Source: Cryptomeria japonica (lineage: Eukaryota; Streptophyta; Pinopsida; Cupressales; Cupressaceae). Taken from it: DNA of 64,000 bases. The notes below the pieces were generated by a model. That model was not told the DNA's origin. It saw nothing but the letters and a program-made list of their open reading frames with translations, and searched no databases. Made by a program: the position numbers and the translations under genes. This document shows, in pieces, positions 9,442 to 23,912 of the stretch (its first letter is position 1; the number at the start of each line of letters is the position of its first letter). The stretch spans positions 1 through 64,000 of the forward strand of contig NW_026729274.1 in the NCBI RefSeq assembly GCF_030272615.1, in the 5' to 3' direction.

Positions 9442-12400
9442 GCATCAAAACATGATTTTGACAAACATGGTGTTCTTAGAACCCCATTTCGGAGGTTGTG
9501 CCTCAAAAGCCTCGTTTTAGGAGCATAAAATTTAGTGTTTGGAGGCACAACAAGGTTTCAAGACACAAGTCCCAATTCTAGAGTCAGTAGCATCAAAACG
9601 TAATTTTGAAGTACATCGTGCTCTTAGAACCTCATTTCGGAGCTTGTAGTGTCAAAATTTGATTTTGATGCACATCGTTCTCTTAGAATCTTGTTTCGAA
9701 GCTTGCACCTCAAATGCCTTAGTGTCGCAATATAAAAATTGGTGTTTGGAGGCACAACAAGGTTTGGAGATGCAAGTCCCGATCCCAGAGCCGATAGTGT
9801 CAAAATGCGATTTTGAAGCACATTGTTCTCTTAGAACCTTATTTAGGAGCTTGTCCCTCAAAAGCCCCGGTTTGAGAGCATCAAAATTGGTATTTGGAGG
9901 CACAAGGTTGCAAGACGCAAGTCGCGATAGCCGGTAGCAACAAAATGTGATTTTGACGCACATGGTACTCTTAGAGCCTCGTTTCCGGAGCTTGTGCCTC
10001 GAAAGCCCTAATTTTGAAACATCGAAATCAGTGTTCGGAGGCACAACAAGGTTTCAAGATGCAAGCCCCGATTCTAGAGCTACTAGCATCAAAATTCAAT
10101 TTTGATGCACGTTGTGCTCTTAGAACCCTACTTTAGAAATTTTGCCTCAAAAAACCCCGGTTTTGGAGCATCAAAATCGATGTTCGGAGGCACAAAAAGG
10201 TTTCAAGACACAAGTCCCAATTCAAAAGTCGGTAGCATCAAAACGCAATTTTGATGTACATTGTGGTCTTACTCATTTCAGAGCTTGTGCATTGAAAGCC
10301 CTAATTTTGGCAAACATCAAAATCAATGTTTTGAGGCACAAAAAGGTTATAAGAAGCAAGTCCCTATTCCGGAGCCTAAAACGTCAAAATTCCATTTTGA
10401 CGCACATCATTCTCTTAGAAGCTCATTTCAGAGCTTGTGCCTCGAAAGACCCAGATTTGGAGCATCAAAATCAATGTTTGGAGGCACAATAAAGTTTCAA
10501 GATGCAAGTCCTGATTCTAGAGTCAATAGCATCAAAATTTGATTTTCACGGACATCGTGTTCTTAGAACCTCATTTCAAAGCTTGTGCCTCGAAAGCCCC
10601 ATTTTCGGAGCATCAAAATCAGTGTTTTGATGCAAAACAAGGTTTCAAGATCCAAGGCTCGATTCTAGAGCCAATAGCATCAAAATTCAATTTTGATTCA
10701 CATTGTGCTCTTAGAACCCTGTGTTATAAATTGTGTCTCAAAAGCATCAATTTTGGAGCATCAAAATCGATGTTAGGAGGCACAACCAGGTTTGAAGATG
10801 CAAGTCCTTATTTTGGAGCCGGTAGCGTCAAAATTTGATTTTGACGCACATCGTGCTCTTAGAACCTTGTTTTGGAGCTTATGCCTCAAAATATTTGGTT
10901 TCAAAGCATCAAAATTGGTGTTTGGAAGCACAACAATGTTTCAAGATGCAAGACCTGATTCTAAGCGTGTGCCTCGAAAGCCCTAGTTTTTTAGCATCAA
11001 AATCAGTGTTTTAAGGCACAAAAAGGTTTCAAGATGCAAGACTCGATTCTAGAGCTAGTAGCATGAAAATTCAATTTTGATGCATATTATGCTCTTCGAA
11101 CCCTGTTTTAGAAATTGTACCTCAAAAGCCCTAGTTTTGGAGCATCAAAATCGATGTTTGGAGGCACAACAAGGTTTCAAGATGCAAGTCCTAATTTTGG
11201 TGCCCGTAGCGTTAAAGTTTGATTTTGACGCACATCATGCTCTTAGAACCTTGTTTTGGAGCTTATGCCTCAAAATCTTTGGTTTCAAAGCATCAAAATT
11301 GGTTTTTTCAGGCACAACAAGCTTTGAAGATGCAAGTCCCTATTTTGGAGCCTGTAAAGTCAAAACATTATTTTGATGCACATCGTTCTCTGAGAACCTC
11401 ATTTCAGAGCGTGTGGCTCGAAAGCTCCAGTTTCAAAACATCAAAATCAATGTTTAAAGGCAAACAAAGGTTTGACGACACAAGTCCCGATTGTCAAGCT
11501 GATAGCATCAAAACACTATTTTGACAAACATGGTGTTCTTAGAACCTCATTACGGAGGTTGTGCCTCAAAAGCGTCATTTTTGGAGAATAAAAATTGGTG
11601 TTTGGAAGCACAACAATGTTTAGGGACACAAGTCCCAATTCCAGAGTCGGTAGCGTCAAAACGCAATTTTGATGTACATCGTGCTCTTAGAACCTCATTT
11701 TGCAGGTTATGCCTTGAAAGCCCTGAGTTTCGAACATCAAAATTAGTGTTTGGAGGCACAACAAGCTTTAAAGAAGCAAGTCCCTATACATCATTCTCTT
11801 AGAAGCTCGTTTCGGAGCTTGTGCCTCGAAAGACCCAGTTTTGGAGCGTCAAAATCAATGTTTGGAGGCACAACAACGTTACAAGACGCAAGTCCCGATT
11901 CTAGAGTCAATAGTGTCAAAATATGATTTTGGCGCACATCGTGCTCTTAGAACCTCATTTCGAAGCTTGTGCCTCGAAAGCCTCGGTTTTGGAGCATCAA
12001 AATCAGTGTTTTGAGGCACAAGAAGTTTGTAAGATGCAAGTCCTGATTCTAGAGTGGTTAGCATGCACATTGTGCTCTTAGAACCTTATTTTGAAGCTTA
12101 TGCCTCAAAATCTTCGGTTTCGAAGCATCAAAATGTGTGTTTGGAGACACAACAAGCTTTCAAGACGTAAGTCCCTATTCCGGAGCTTGTAGTGTCAAAA
12201 CATGATTTTGATGTACATCGTGCTCTTAGAACCTCATTTCGGAGAGTGTGGCTCGAAAGCTCTAGTTTCAAAATATCAAAATCAATGTTTAAAGGCTCAA
12301 CAAGGTTTCAAGACACAAGTCCCGATTCTCAAGCTCATAGTGTCAAAACATGATTTTGACGAACATGGTGTTCTTAGAACCTCATTTAACAGGTTATGCC

Positions 12401-15400
12401 TCAAAAGCCTCATTTTGGAGTGTAAAAATTAGTGTTTGGAGGCACAACAAGGTTTCAAGACACAAGTCCCTATTCCGGATCCTATAGAGTCAAAATTCCA
12501 TTTTCACGCATGCACATCATTCTCTTAGAAGTTCATTTCGGAGGTTGTGCCTCGAAAGACCCAGTTTTGTAGAATCAAAATTAATGTTTCGAGGCACAAC
12601 AAGGTTTCCAGATGCAAGCCCCGATTCTAGAGCCAGTAGCATCAAAATTCAATTTTCATGCACATTGTGCTGTTAGAACCCTGTTTTAGAAATTCTGCCT
12701 CAAAAGCCACAGTTTTGGAGCATCAAAAGCTATGTTTGGAAGAACAAGTTTCAAGATGCAAGTCTTGAGCCCGTAGCATCAAAATTTGATTTTGATGCAC
12801 ATCGTGTACCTAGAATGTTTTGGAGCTTATGCCTCAAAATTTTCGGTTTCAAAACATCAAAATTGCTGTTTGGAGACACAACAATCTTTCAAGATGCAAA
12901 TCCCTATTCCGGAGCCTATAGTGTCAAAACACAATTTTGATGTACATCATGCTCTTAGAACCTCATTTCAGAGCTTGTGCCTTTAAAGCACTGATTTTGG
13001 AACATCAAAATCAGTGTTTGGAGGCACAACAGGTTTAAAGAAGCAAATCCCTATTCCGAAGCCTGTAGAGTTAAAATTCCATTTTGACGCACATCATTCT
13101 CTTAGAAGCTCATTTCTGAGCTTGTCCCTCAAAAGACATAGTTTTGGAGCATCAAAATCAATATTTGGAGGCACAACAAAGTTTCAAGATGCAAGTCCCG
13201 ATTCTAGAGTCAATAGCGTCAAAATCAAATTTTGATGCACATCTTGTTCTTAGAACCTCATTTCGAAGCTTGTGCCTTGAAAGCCCCAGTTCCGGAGCAT
13301 CAAAATCAATGTTTTGAGGCAAAACAAGGTTTCAAGATCCAAGCCCCGATTCTTGAGCCAATAGCATCAAAATTCAATTTTGATTCACATTGTGCTCTTA
13401 GAACCCTGTGTTATAAATTGTGTCTCATAAGCCCCAATTTTGGAGCATCAAAATCAATCTTAGGAGGCACAGCAAGGTTTGAAGATGCAAGTCTTGATTC
13501 TGGAGCCGGTAGCGTCAAAAATTGATTTTGACGCACATCGTGCTTTTACAACCTTGTTTTGGAGCTTATGCCTAAAACTCTTCGGTTTCAAAACATCAAA
13601 ATTGGTGTGGCTCGAAAGCTCTAGTTTCAAAACATCAAAATCAATGTTTAAAGGCACAACAAGGTTTCAAGACACAAGTCCCGATTCTCAAGTTGATAGC
13701 GTCAAAAAATGATTTTGACAAACATGGTGTTCTTAGAAACTCATTCAGGAGGCTGTGCCTCAAAAGCCTCATTTTTGGAACATAAAAATTAGTGTTTGGA
13801 GGCGCAACAAGGTTTCAAGACACAAGTCCCAACTTCAAAGTCGGTAGCGTCAAAATACAATTTTAATGTACACCATGCTCTTAGAACCTCATTTCGGAGC
13901 TTGTGCCTTGAAAGCATTGATTTTGGAACATAAAAAAGTGTTTGGAGGCACAACAAGGTATCAAGAAGCAAGTCCCTATTCCGGATCCTGTAGCGTTAAA
14001 ATTCTATTTTGACGCACATCAATCTCTTAGAAGCTCATTTCGGAGCTTGTGCCTCGAAAGGCCCACTTTTGGAACGTCAAAATGAATGTTTCGAGGCAGA
14101 AAAAGGTTTCAATATGCAAGTCTCGATTCCAGAGCTAGTAGTATCAAAATGAGATTTTGAAGCAAATTGTGCTCTGAGAACCTTATTTAGGAGCTTTTCC
14201 CTCGAAAGCCCCAGTTTGGGAACATCAAAATTGGTGTTTGGAGGCACAAGGTTGCGAGAAGCAAGTCGCGATTTCGGACCTGGTAGCGTCAAAATGTGAT
14301 TTTAAGGCACATGGTGCTCTTAGAGCATCGTTTGCGGAGCTTGTGCCTCGAAAGCCCCAATTTTGAAACATCAAAATCAATGTTTGGAGGCACAACAAGG
14401 TTTCAAGATCCAAGTCGCCATTCTAGAGTCAATAGCGTCAAAATCTGATTTTGGTGCAAATCGTGCTCTTAGAACCTCATTTCGAAGCTTGTGCCTCGAA
14501 AGACCCGGTTTCGGAGCATCAAAATTAGTGTTTTTTGGCACAACAAGGTTTCAAGATACAAGCCCCGATTCTAGAGCCAGTAGCATCAAAATTCTATTTT
14601 GATGCACATTGTGCTCGTAGAACCCTGTTTTAGAAATTGTGCCTCAAAAGCCCCAGGTTTGGAGCATCAAAATCGATGTTTGCAGCCACAACAAGGTTTC
14701 AAGATGCAAGTCCTGATTCTAGAGCCGGTAGCGTCAAAATTTGATTTTGACGCACGTCATGCTCTTAGAACCTTGTTTTGGAGCTTATGCCTCAAAATAT
14801 TTGGTTTCGCAGCATCAAAATTGGTGTTTGGAGGCACAACAAGCTTTCAAGAATGTCGGACCCTGTATTGTCAAAACGTGATTTTGATGCACATCATGCT
14901 CTTAGAAACTCGTTTCGGAGCATGTGGCTCGAAAGCTCCAGTTTCAAAACATCAAAATTAATATTTAAATGCACAACAAGGTTTGAAGACACAAGTCCTG
15001 ATTCTCAAGCTGATAGCGTCAAAAGACAATTTTGACAAACAAGGTGTTCTTAGAACCTCATTTCGGAGGTTGTGCCTCAAAAGCCTCATTTTTGGAGCAT
15101 AAAAAATAGTGTTTGGAGAGGCACAACAAGGTTAAAAGGCGCAAGTCGCAATTCCAAAGTCGGTAGCGTCAAAATGCAATTTAGATGTACATCGTGCTCT
15201 TGAAACCTTATTTTGGAGCTTCTGCCTTGAAAGCCTTGATTTTGGAACATCAAAGTCAGTGTTTGGAGGCACGGCAAGGTTTCAAGTAGCAAGTCCCTAT
15301 TCTGGAGCCGGCAGCATAAACATTTAGACTCACATCATGCTTTAGAACCTTTTTTTGGAGCTTATGCCTCAAAACAAGTCCCAATTCTAGAGTCGGTAGC

Positions 15401-15618
15401 GTCAAAACGCAATTTTGATGTACATCATGCTCTTAGAACCTCATTTCCGAGCTTGTGCCTTGAAAGCCCTGGTTTTGGAACAAAAAAATTAGTGTTTGGA
15501 GGCACACAACAAGGTTTCAAGAAGCAAGTCCCTATTTCGGAGCCTCTAGCGTCAAAATTTCATTTTGACGCATATTATTCTCTTAGAAGCTCATTTCGGA
15601 GCTTGTGCCTCAAAAGTC
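9097..15618 (+). repeat. 6.5-kb segmental duplication, copy a
   Basis: This block is repeated at 17589-23912. The offset is about 8493 at the start, 8473 near 9442-10300, 8443 from about 10540 to 14100, and 8294 from about 14600 to the end. Each step is an indel; the last is one whole J monomer missing from copy b. Both copies share unusual features: a B to H fusion near 9640, a very short B unit with TTACTCATTTC near 10270, a D partial with GATTCTAAGCG near 10965, and a C-I-J path near 13993-14430. Differences between the copies are scattered single bases, many at CpG sites. Confidence 0.9.
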
Positions 15619-17588
15619 CTAGTTCCAGAGTTGGTAGCGTCAAAATGCAATTTTGATGTACATGCTCTTAAAACCTCATTTCGGAGCTTGTGCCTTGAAA
15701 GCCGTGATCTTGGCAGATCAAAATCAATGTTTTGAAGCACAATAAGGTTTCAAGAGGCAAGTCTCTATTCCATTTTTATGCACATCATTCTCTTAGAAGC
15801 TCATTCCGGAGCTTGTACTTGGAAAGATCCAGATTTGGAGCATCAAAATCAATGTTTGGAGGCACAACAAGGTTTCAAAATCTGATTTTGGTGCACATCG
15901 TGCTCTGAGAACCTCATTTCGAAGCTTGTGCCTTAAAAGCCCCCGTTTCGGAGCATCAAAATTAGTGTTTTGCGGCACAACAAGGTTTCAAAATGCAAGC
16001 CTCGATTTTAGAGCTAGTAGCATCAAAATTCAATTTTGATGCAAATTGTGCTCTTAGAACAAGGTTTCAAGATGCAAGTCTTGATTCAGGAGCAAGTAGC
16101 ATCAAAATTTGATTTTGACGCACATAGTGGTCTTACAACCTTGTTTTGATGCTTATGCCTCAAAATCTTTGGTTTCGAAGCATCAAAATTGGTGTTTGGA
16201 GGCACAACAAGCTTTCAAGACGCAAGTCCCTATTCTAGAGCCTGTAGTGTCAAAACATGATTTTGATTCACATCATGCTCTTAGAACCTCATTCTGGAGG
16301 TTGTGCCTCAAAAGCCTCATTTTTGGAGCATAAAAATTACTGTTTGGAGGCACAACAAGGTTTGAAGAAACAAGTCCCAATTCAGAGTCCCAATTTAAAC
16401 ATCCTTTCAAAGCTTGTGCCTCAAAAGCCAGTTTTGGAGTTTCAAAATCAGTGTTTGCACAACAAGGTTTCAAGATTCAAGCCCCGATTCTAGAGCCAGT
16501 AGCATCAAAATTCAATTTTGATACATATTGTGCTCTTTGAACCCTATTTTAGATATTGTGCCTCGAAAGCCCCAACTTTGAAGCATCAAAATCGATGTTT
16601 GGAGGGACAATAAGGTTTCAAGATGCAAGTCTTGATTCTTGAGCCGGTAGCATCAAAATTTCATTTTGATGCACATCGTGCTCTTAGAACCTTGTTTTGG
16701 AGCTTATGCCTCAAAATCATCAATTTCGAAGCATCAAAATTGCTATTTGGAGGCACAACAAGCTTTCAAGACGCAAGTCCCTATTCCGGAGGCCGCCGTG
16801 GCAAAATGTGATTTTGATGCACATTGTGCTCTTAGAACCTCGTTTCAGAGCATGTGGCTTGAAAGCTTCAGTTTTGAAACATCAAAATCAATGTTTAAAG
16901 GCACAACAAGGTTTCAAGACACAAGTCCCGCTTCTCAAGCTAATAGTGTCAAAACATGATTTTGACAAACATGGTGTTCTTAGAACCTCATTTTGGAGAT
17001 TGTGCCTCAAAAGAGCAAGTTTTGGAGAGTCAAAATCAACGTTTGGAGGCACAACATGGTTTCAAGATGCAAGTCCCGATTCTAGAGTCAATAGCATCAA
17101 AATCTGATTTTAGTGTACATCATGCTTTTAAAACCTCATTTTGAAGCTTGTGCCTCAAAAGCACTGGTTTCAGAGCATCGAAATCAGTGTTTTGAGGCAC
17201 AACAAGGTTTCAAGATGCAAGCCCTGATTCTAGAGCTAGTAGCATCAAAATTCAATTTTGATGAACATTGTGATCTTAGAACCCTGTTTTAGAAATTGTG
17301 CCTCAAAAGCCCTAGTTTTGGAGCATCAAAATCGATGTTTGGAGGCACAACAAGGTCTCAAGATTCAAGTCCTGATTCTGGAGCAAGTAGCGTCAAAATT
17401 TGATTTTGATACACATAGTGCTCTTAGAACCTTTTTTTGGAGTTTATGCGTCAAAATCGTTGATTTCGTAGCATCAAAATTGGTGTTAGGAAGCAGAAGA
17501 AGCTTTCAAAATGCAAGTCCTTATTCTAGAGCTTGTAATGTCAAAGCGTTATTTTGATGCACGTTGTGCTCTTAGAACTTCGTTTTCA
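15619..17588 (+). repeat. Satellite spacer between the two 6.4-kb copies
   Basis: About 2 kb of the same satellite with short or fused monomers (for example GATACATATTGTG-type E near 16530 and shortened joints near 16060 and 16390-16460). It includes C, D, E, F, G and A types, but not in a full uninterrupted unit. It has no close match to the duplicated blocks on either side beyond ordinary monomer similarity. Nothing else is visible in it. Confidence 0.8.
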
Positions 17589-20500
17589 AAATCATTGTTT
17601 TGAGGCACAACAAGGTTTCAAGATGCAAGACCCTATTCTAGAGCCAGTAGCATCAAAATTCAATTTTGATGCATATTGTGCTCTTAGAACCCTGCTTTAG
17701 AAATTGTGCTTCAAAAGCCCCAGTTTTGGAGCATCAAAATCGATATTTGGAGGCAAATCAACCTTTCAAGATGCAAGTCCCTATTTCGAAGCTTGTAGTG
17801 TCAAAACGTGATTTTGGAGCGTGTAACTCAAAAGCTCCAGTTTCAAAATATCAAAATCAATGTTTAAAGGCACAACAAGGTTTCGAGAGACAATTATCGA
17901 TTCTCAAGCTGATAGCATCAAAACATGATTTTGACAAACATGGTGTTCTTAGAACCTCATTTCGGAGGTGGTGCCTCAAAAGCCTTGTTTAAGGAGCATA
18001 AAATTTAGTGTTTGGAGGCACAACAAGGTTTCAAGACACAAGTCCCAATTCCAGAGTCGGTAGCGTCAAAACGCAATTTTGAAGTACATCGTGCTCTTAG
18101 AACCTCATTTCGGAGCTTGTAGTGTCAAAATTTGATTTTGATGCACATCGTTCTCTTAGAACCTTGTTTCGAAGCTTGCACCTCGAATGCCTTAGTGTCG
18201 CAATATAAAAATTGGTGTTTGGAGGCACAACAAGGTTTGGAGATGCAAGTCCCGATCCCAGAGCCGGTAGTGTCAAAATGCGATTTTGAAGCACATTGTT
18301 CTCTTAGAACCTTATTTAGAAGCTTGTCCCTCAAAAGCCCCGGTTTGAGAGCATCAAAATTGGTATTTGGAGGCACAAGGTTGCAAGACGCAAGTCGCGA
18401 TAGCCGGTAGCAGCAAAATGTGATTTTGACGCACATGGTGCTCTTAGAGCCTCGTTTCCGGAGCTTGTGCCTCGAAAGCCCTGATTTTGAAACATCGAAA
18501 TCAGTGTTCGGAGGCACAACAAGGTTTCAAGATGCAAGCCCCGATTCTAGAGCTAGTAGCATCAAAATTCAATTTTTATGCACATTGTGCTCTTAGAACC
18601 CTATTTTAGAAATTGTGCCTCAAAAAACCCCGATTTTGGAGCATCAAAATCGATGTTCGGAGGCACAACAAGGTTTCAAGACACAAGTCCCAATTCCAAA
18701 GTCAGTAGCATCAAAACGCAATTTTGATGTACATTGTGGTCTTACTCATTTCAGAGCTTGTGCATTGAAAGCCCCAATTTTGGCGAACATCAAAATCAAT
18801 GTTTTGAGGCACAAAAAGGTTATAAGAAGAAAGTCCCTATTCCAGAGCCTAAAGCGTCAAAATTCCATTTTGACGCACATCATTCTCTTAGAAGCTCATT
18901 TGGAGCATCAAAATCCATGTTTGGAGGCACAATAAAGTTTCAAGATGCAAGTCCTGATTCTAGAGTCAATAGCATCAAAATTTGATTTTCACGGACATCG
19001 TGTTCTTAGAACCTCATTTCAAAGCTTGTGCCTCGAAAGCCCCATTTTCGGAGCATCAAAATCAGGGTTTTGAGGCAAAACAAGGTTTCAAGATCCAAGG
19101 CTCGATTCTAGAGCCAATAGCATCAAAATTCAATTTTGATTCACATTGTGCTCTTAGAACCCTGTGTTATAAATTGTGTCTCAAAAGCATCACTTTTGGA
19201 GCATCAAAATCGATGTTAGGAGGCACAACAAGGTTTGAAGATGCAAGTCCCTATTTTGGAGCCGGTAGTGTCAAAATTTGATTTTGACGCACATCGTGCT
19301 CTTAGAACCTTGTTTTGGAGCTTATGCCTCAAAATATTTGGTTTCAAAGCATCAAAATTGGTGTTTGGAAGCACAACAATGTTTCAAGATGCAAGACCTG
19401 ATTCTAAGCGCGTGCCTCGAAAGCCCTAGTTTTTTAGCATCAAAATCAGTGTTTTGAGGCACAACAAGGTTTCAAGATGCAAGACTCGATTCTAGAGCTA
19501 GTAGCATGAAAATTCAATTTTGATGCATATTATGCTCTTCGAACCCTGTTTTAGAAATTGTACCTCAAAAGCCCTAGTTTTGGAGCATCAAAATCGATGT
19601 TTGGAGGCACAACAAGGTTTCAAGATGCAAGTCCTAATTTTGGTGCCCGTAGCGTTAAAGTTTGATTTTGACGCACATCATGCTCTTAGAACCTTGTTTT
19701 GGAGCTTATGCCTCAAAATCTTTGGTTTCAAAGCATCAAAATTGGTTTTTTCAGGCACAACAAGCTTTGAAGATGCAAGTCCCTATTTTGGAGCCTGTAA
19801 AGTCAAAACATGATTTTGATGCACATCGTTCTCTGAGAACCTCATTTCAGAGCGTGTGGCTCGAAAGCTCCAGTTTCAAAACATCAAAATCAATGTTTAA
19901 AGGCAAACAAAGGTTTCACGACACAAGTCCTGATTGTCAAGCTGATAGCGTCAAAACACTATTTTGACAAACATGGTGTTCTTAGAACCTCATTACGGAG
20001 GTTGTGCCTCAAAAGCGTCATTTTTGGAGACTAAAAATTAGTGTTTGGAAGCACAACAATGTTTAGGGACACAAGTCCCAATTCCAGAGTCGGTAGCGTC
20101 AAAACGCAATTTTGATGTACATCGTGCTCTTAGAACCTCATTTTGGAGCTTGTGCCTTGAAAGCCCTGATTTTCGAACATCAAAATTAGTGCTTGGAGGC
20201 GCAACAAGGTTTAAAGAAGCAAGTCCCTATACATCATTCTCTTAGAAGCTCGTTTCGGAGCTTGTGCCTCGAAAGACCCAATTTTGGAGCGTCAAAATCA
20301 ATGTTTGGAGGCACATCAAGGTTTCAAGACGCAAGTCCCGATTCTAGAGTCAATAGCGTCAAAATATGATTTTGGCACACATCGTGCTCTTAGAACCTCA
20401 TTTCAAAGCTTGTGCCTCGAAAGCCTCGGTTTTGGAGCATCAAAATCAGTCTTTTGAGGCACAAGAAGTTTGTAAGATGCAAGTCCTAATTCTAGAGCGG

Positions 20501-23500
20501 TTAGCATGCACATTGTGCTCTTAGAACCTTATTTTGAAGCTTATGCCTCAAAATCTTCGGTTTCGAAGCATCAAAATGTGTGTTTGGAGACACAACAAGC
20601 TTTCAAGACGTAAGTCCCTATTCCGGAGCTTGTAGTGTCAAAACATGATTTTTATGTACATCATGCTCTTAGAACCTCATTTCGGAGCGTGTGGCTCGAA
20701 AGCTCTAGTTTCAAAACATCAAAATCAATGTTTAAAGGCTCAACAAGGTTTCAAGACACAAGTCTCGATTCTCAAGCTCATAGTGTCAAAACATGATTTT
20801 GATGAACATGGTGTTCTTAGAACCTCATTTAAGAGGTTATGCCTCAAAAGCCTCATTTTGGAGTGCAAAAATTAGTGTTTGGACGCACAACAAGGTTTCA
20901 AGACACAAGTCCCTATTCCGGATCCTATAGAGTCAAAATTCCATTTTCACGCATGCACATCATTCTCTTAGAAGTTCATTTCGGAGGTTGTGCCTCGAAA
21001 GACCCAGTTTTGTAGCATCAAAATTAATGTTTCGAGGCACAACAAGGTTTCCAGATGCAAGCCCCGATTCTAGAGCCAGTAGCATCAAAATTCAATTTTC
21101 ATGCACATTGTGCTGTTAGAACCCTGTTTTAGAAATTGTGCCTCAAAAGCCACAGTTTTGGAGCATCAAAACCGATGTTTGGAAGAACAAGTTTCAAGAT
21201 GCAAGTCTTGAGCCCGTAGCATCAAAATTTGATTTTGATGCACATCGTGTTCCTAGAATGTTTTGGAGCTTATGCCTCAAAATTTTCGGTTTCGCAACAT
21301 CAAAATTGGTGTTTGGAGACACAACAATCTTTCAAGATGCAAATCCCTATTCCGGAACCTGTAGTGTCAAAACGCAATTTTGATGTACATCATGCTCTTA
21401 GAACCTCATTTCAGAGCTTGTGCCTTTAAAGCACTGATTTTGGAACATCAAAATCAGTGTTTGGAGGCACAATAGGTTTAAAGAAGCAAATCCCTATTCC
21501 GAAGCCCGAAGAGTTAAAATTCCATTTTGACGCACATCATTCTCTTAGAAGCTCATTTCTGAGCTTGTGCCTCAAAAGACATAGTTTTTGAGCATCAAAA
21601 TCAATATTTGGAGGCACAACAAAGTTTCAAGATGCAAGTCCCGATTCTAGAGTCAATAGCGTCAAAATCAAATTTTGATGCACATCTTGTTCTTAGAACC
21701 TCATTTCGAAGCTTGTGCCTTGAAAGCCCCAGTTCCGGAGCATCAAAATCAATGTTTTGAGGCAAAACAAGGTTTCAAGATCCAAGCCCCGATTCTTGAG
21801 CCAATAGCATCAAAATTCAATTTTGATTCACATTGTGCTCTTAGAACCCTGTGTTATAAATTGTGTCTCAAAAGCCCCAATTCTGGAGCATCAAAATCAA
21901 TCTTAGGAAGCACAGCAAGGTTTGAAGATGCAAGTCTTGATTATGGAGCCCGTAGCGTCAAAAATTGATTTTGACGCACATCGTGCTTTTAAAACCTTGT
22001 TTTGGAGCTTATGCCTAAAAATCTTCGGTTTCAAAACATCAAAATTGGTGTGGCTCGAAAGCTCTAGTTTCAAAACATCAAAATCAATGTTTAAAGGCAC
22101 AACAAGGTTTCAAGACACAGGTCCCGATTCTCAAGTTGATAGTGTCAAAAAATGATTTTGACAAATATGGTGTTCTTAGAAACTCATTCAGGAGGTTGTG
22201 CCTCAAAAGCCTCATTTTTGGAACATAAAAATTAGTGTTTGGAGGCGCAACAAGGTTTCAAGACACAAGTCCCAACTCCAGAGTCGGTAGCGTCAAAATA
22301 CAATTTTAATGTACACCATGCTCTTAGAACCTCATTTCGGAGCTTGTGCCTTGAAAGCATTGATTTTGGAACATAAAAAAGTGTTTGGAGGCACAACAAG
22401 GTATCAAGAAGCAAGTCCCTATTCCGGATCCTGTAGCGTTAAAATTCTATTTTGACGCACATCAATCTCTTAGAAGCTCATTTCGGAGCTTGTGCCTCGA
22501 AAGGCCCACTTTTGGAGCGTCAAAATGAATGTTTCGAGGCAGAAAAAGGTTTCAATATGCAAGTCTCGATTCCAGAGCCAGTAGTATCAAAATGAGATTT
22601 TGAAGCAAATTGTGCTCTGAGAACCTTATTTTGGAGCTTGTCCCTCGAAAGCCCCTGTTTGGGAACATCAAAATTGGTGTTTGGAGGCACAAGGTTGCAA
22701 GATGCAAGTCCCCATTCTAGAGTCAATAGCGTCAAAATCTGATTTTGGTGCAAATCGTGCTCTTAGAACCTCATTTCAAAGCTTGTGCCTCGAAAGACCC
22801 GGTTTCGGAGCATCAAAATCAATGTTTTTTGGCACAACAAGGTTTCAAGATACAAGCCCCGATTCTAGAGCCAGTAGCATCAAAGTTCTATTTTGATGCA
22901 CATTGTGCTCGTAGAACTCTGTTTTAGAAATTGTGCCTCAAAAGCCCCAGTTTTGGAGCATCAAAATCGATGTTTGCAACCACAACAAGGTTTCAAGATG
23001 CAAGTCCTGATTCTAGAGCCTCTAGCGTCAAAATTTGATTTTGATGGACGTCATGCTCTTAGAACCTTGTTTTGGAGCTTATGCCTCAAAATATTTGGTT
23101 TCGCAGCATCAAAATTGGTGTTTGGAGGCACAACAAGCTTTCAAGAATTCCGGACCCTGTATTATCAAAACATGATTTTGATGCACATCATGCTCTTAGA
23201 ACCTCGTTTCGGAGCATGTGGCTCGAAAGCTCGAGTTTCAAAACATCAAAATTAATATTTAAATGCACAACAAGGTTTGAAGACACAAGTCCTGATTCTC
23301 AAGCTGATAGCGTCAAAAGACAATTTTGACAAACAAGGTGTTCTTAGAACCTCATTTCGGAGGTTGTGCCTCAAAAGCCTCATTTTTGGAGCATAAAAAA
23401 TAGTGTTTGGAGAGGCACAACAAGGTTAAAAGGTGCAAGTCCCAATTCCAAAGTCGGTAGCGTCAAAATGCAATTTAGATGTACATTGTGCTCTTAAAAC

Positions 23501-23912
23501 CTCATTTTGGAGCTTGTGCCTTGAAAGCCTTGATTTTGGAACATCAAAGTCAGCGTTTGGAGGCACGACAAGGTTTCAAGTAGCAAGTCCCTATTCTGGA
23601 GCCGGCAGCATAAACATTTAGACTCACATCATGCTTTAGAACCTTGTTTTGGAGCTTATGCCTCAAAACAAGTCCCAATTCTAGAGTCGGTAGCGTCAAA
23701 ACGCAATTTTGATGTACATCATGCTCTTAGAACCTCATTTCCGAGCTTGTGCCTTGAAAGCCCTGGTTTTGGAACAAAAAAATTAGTGTTTGGAGGCACA
23801 CAACAAGGTTTCAAGAAGCAAGTCCCTATTCCGGAGCCTCTAGCGTCAAAATTTCATTTTGACGCATATTATTCTCTTAGAAGCTCATTTCGGAGCTTGT
23901 GCCTCAAAAGAC
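17589..23912 (+). repeat. 6.3-kb segmental duplication, copy b
   Basis: Direct repeat of 9097-15618, with the same monomer order and the same aberrant joints. It is shorter mainly because one J monomer (about 149 bp) has been lost near 22690: an I monomer that should run into J instead continues directly to a J-type tail and then D. A few other short indels occur (a 30-bp loss in the C/D region near 18900). The copies diverge at 15618 and 23912, where copy a jumps to a fragment with TCCAGAGTTGG while copy b goes on in a normal C monomer. Confidence 0.9.
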
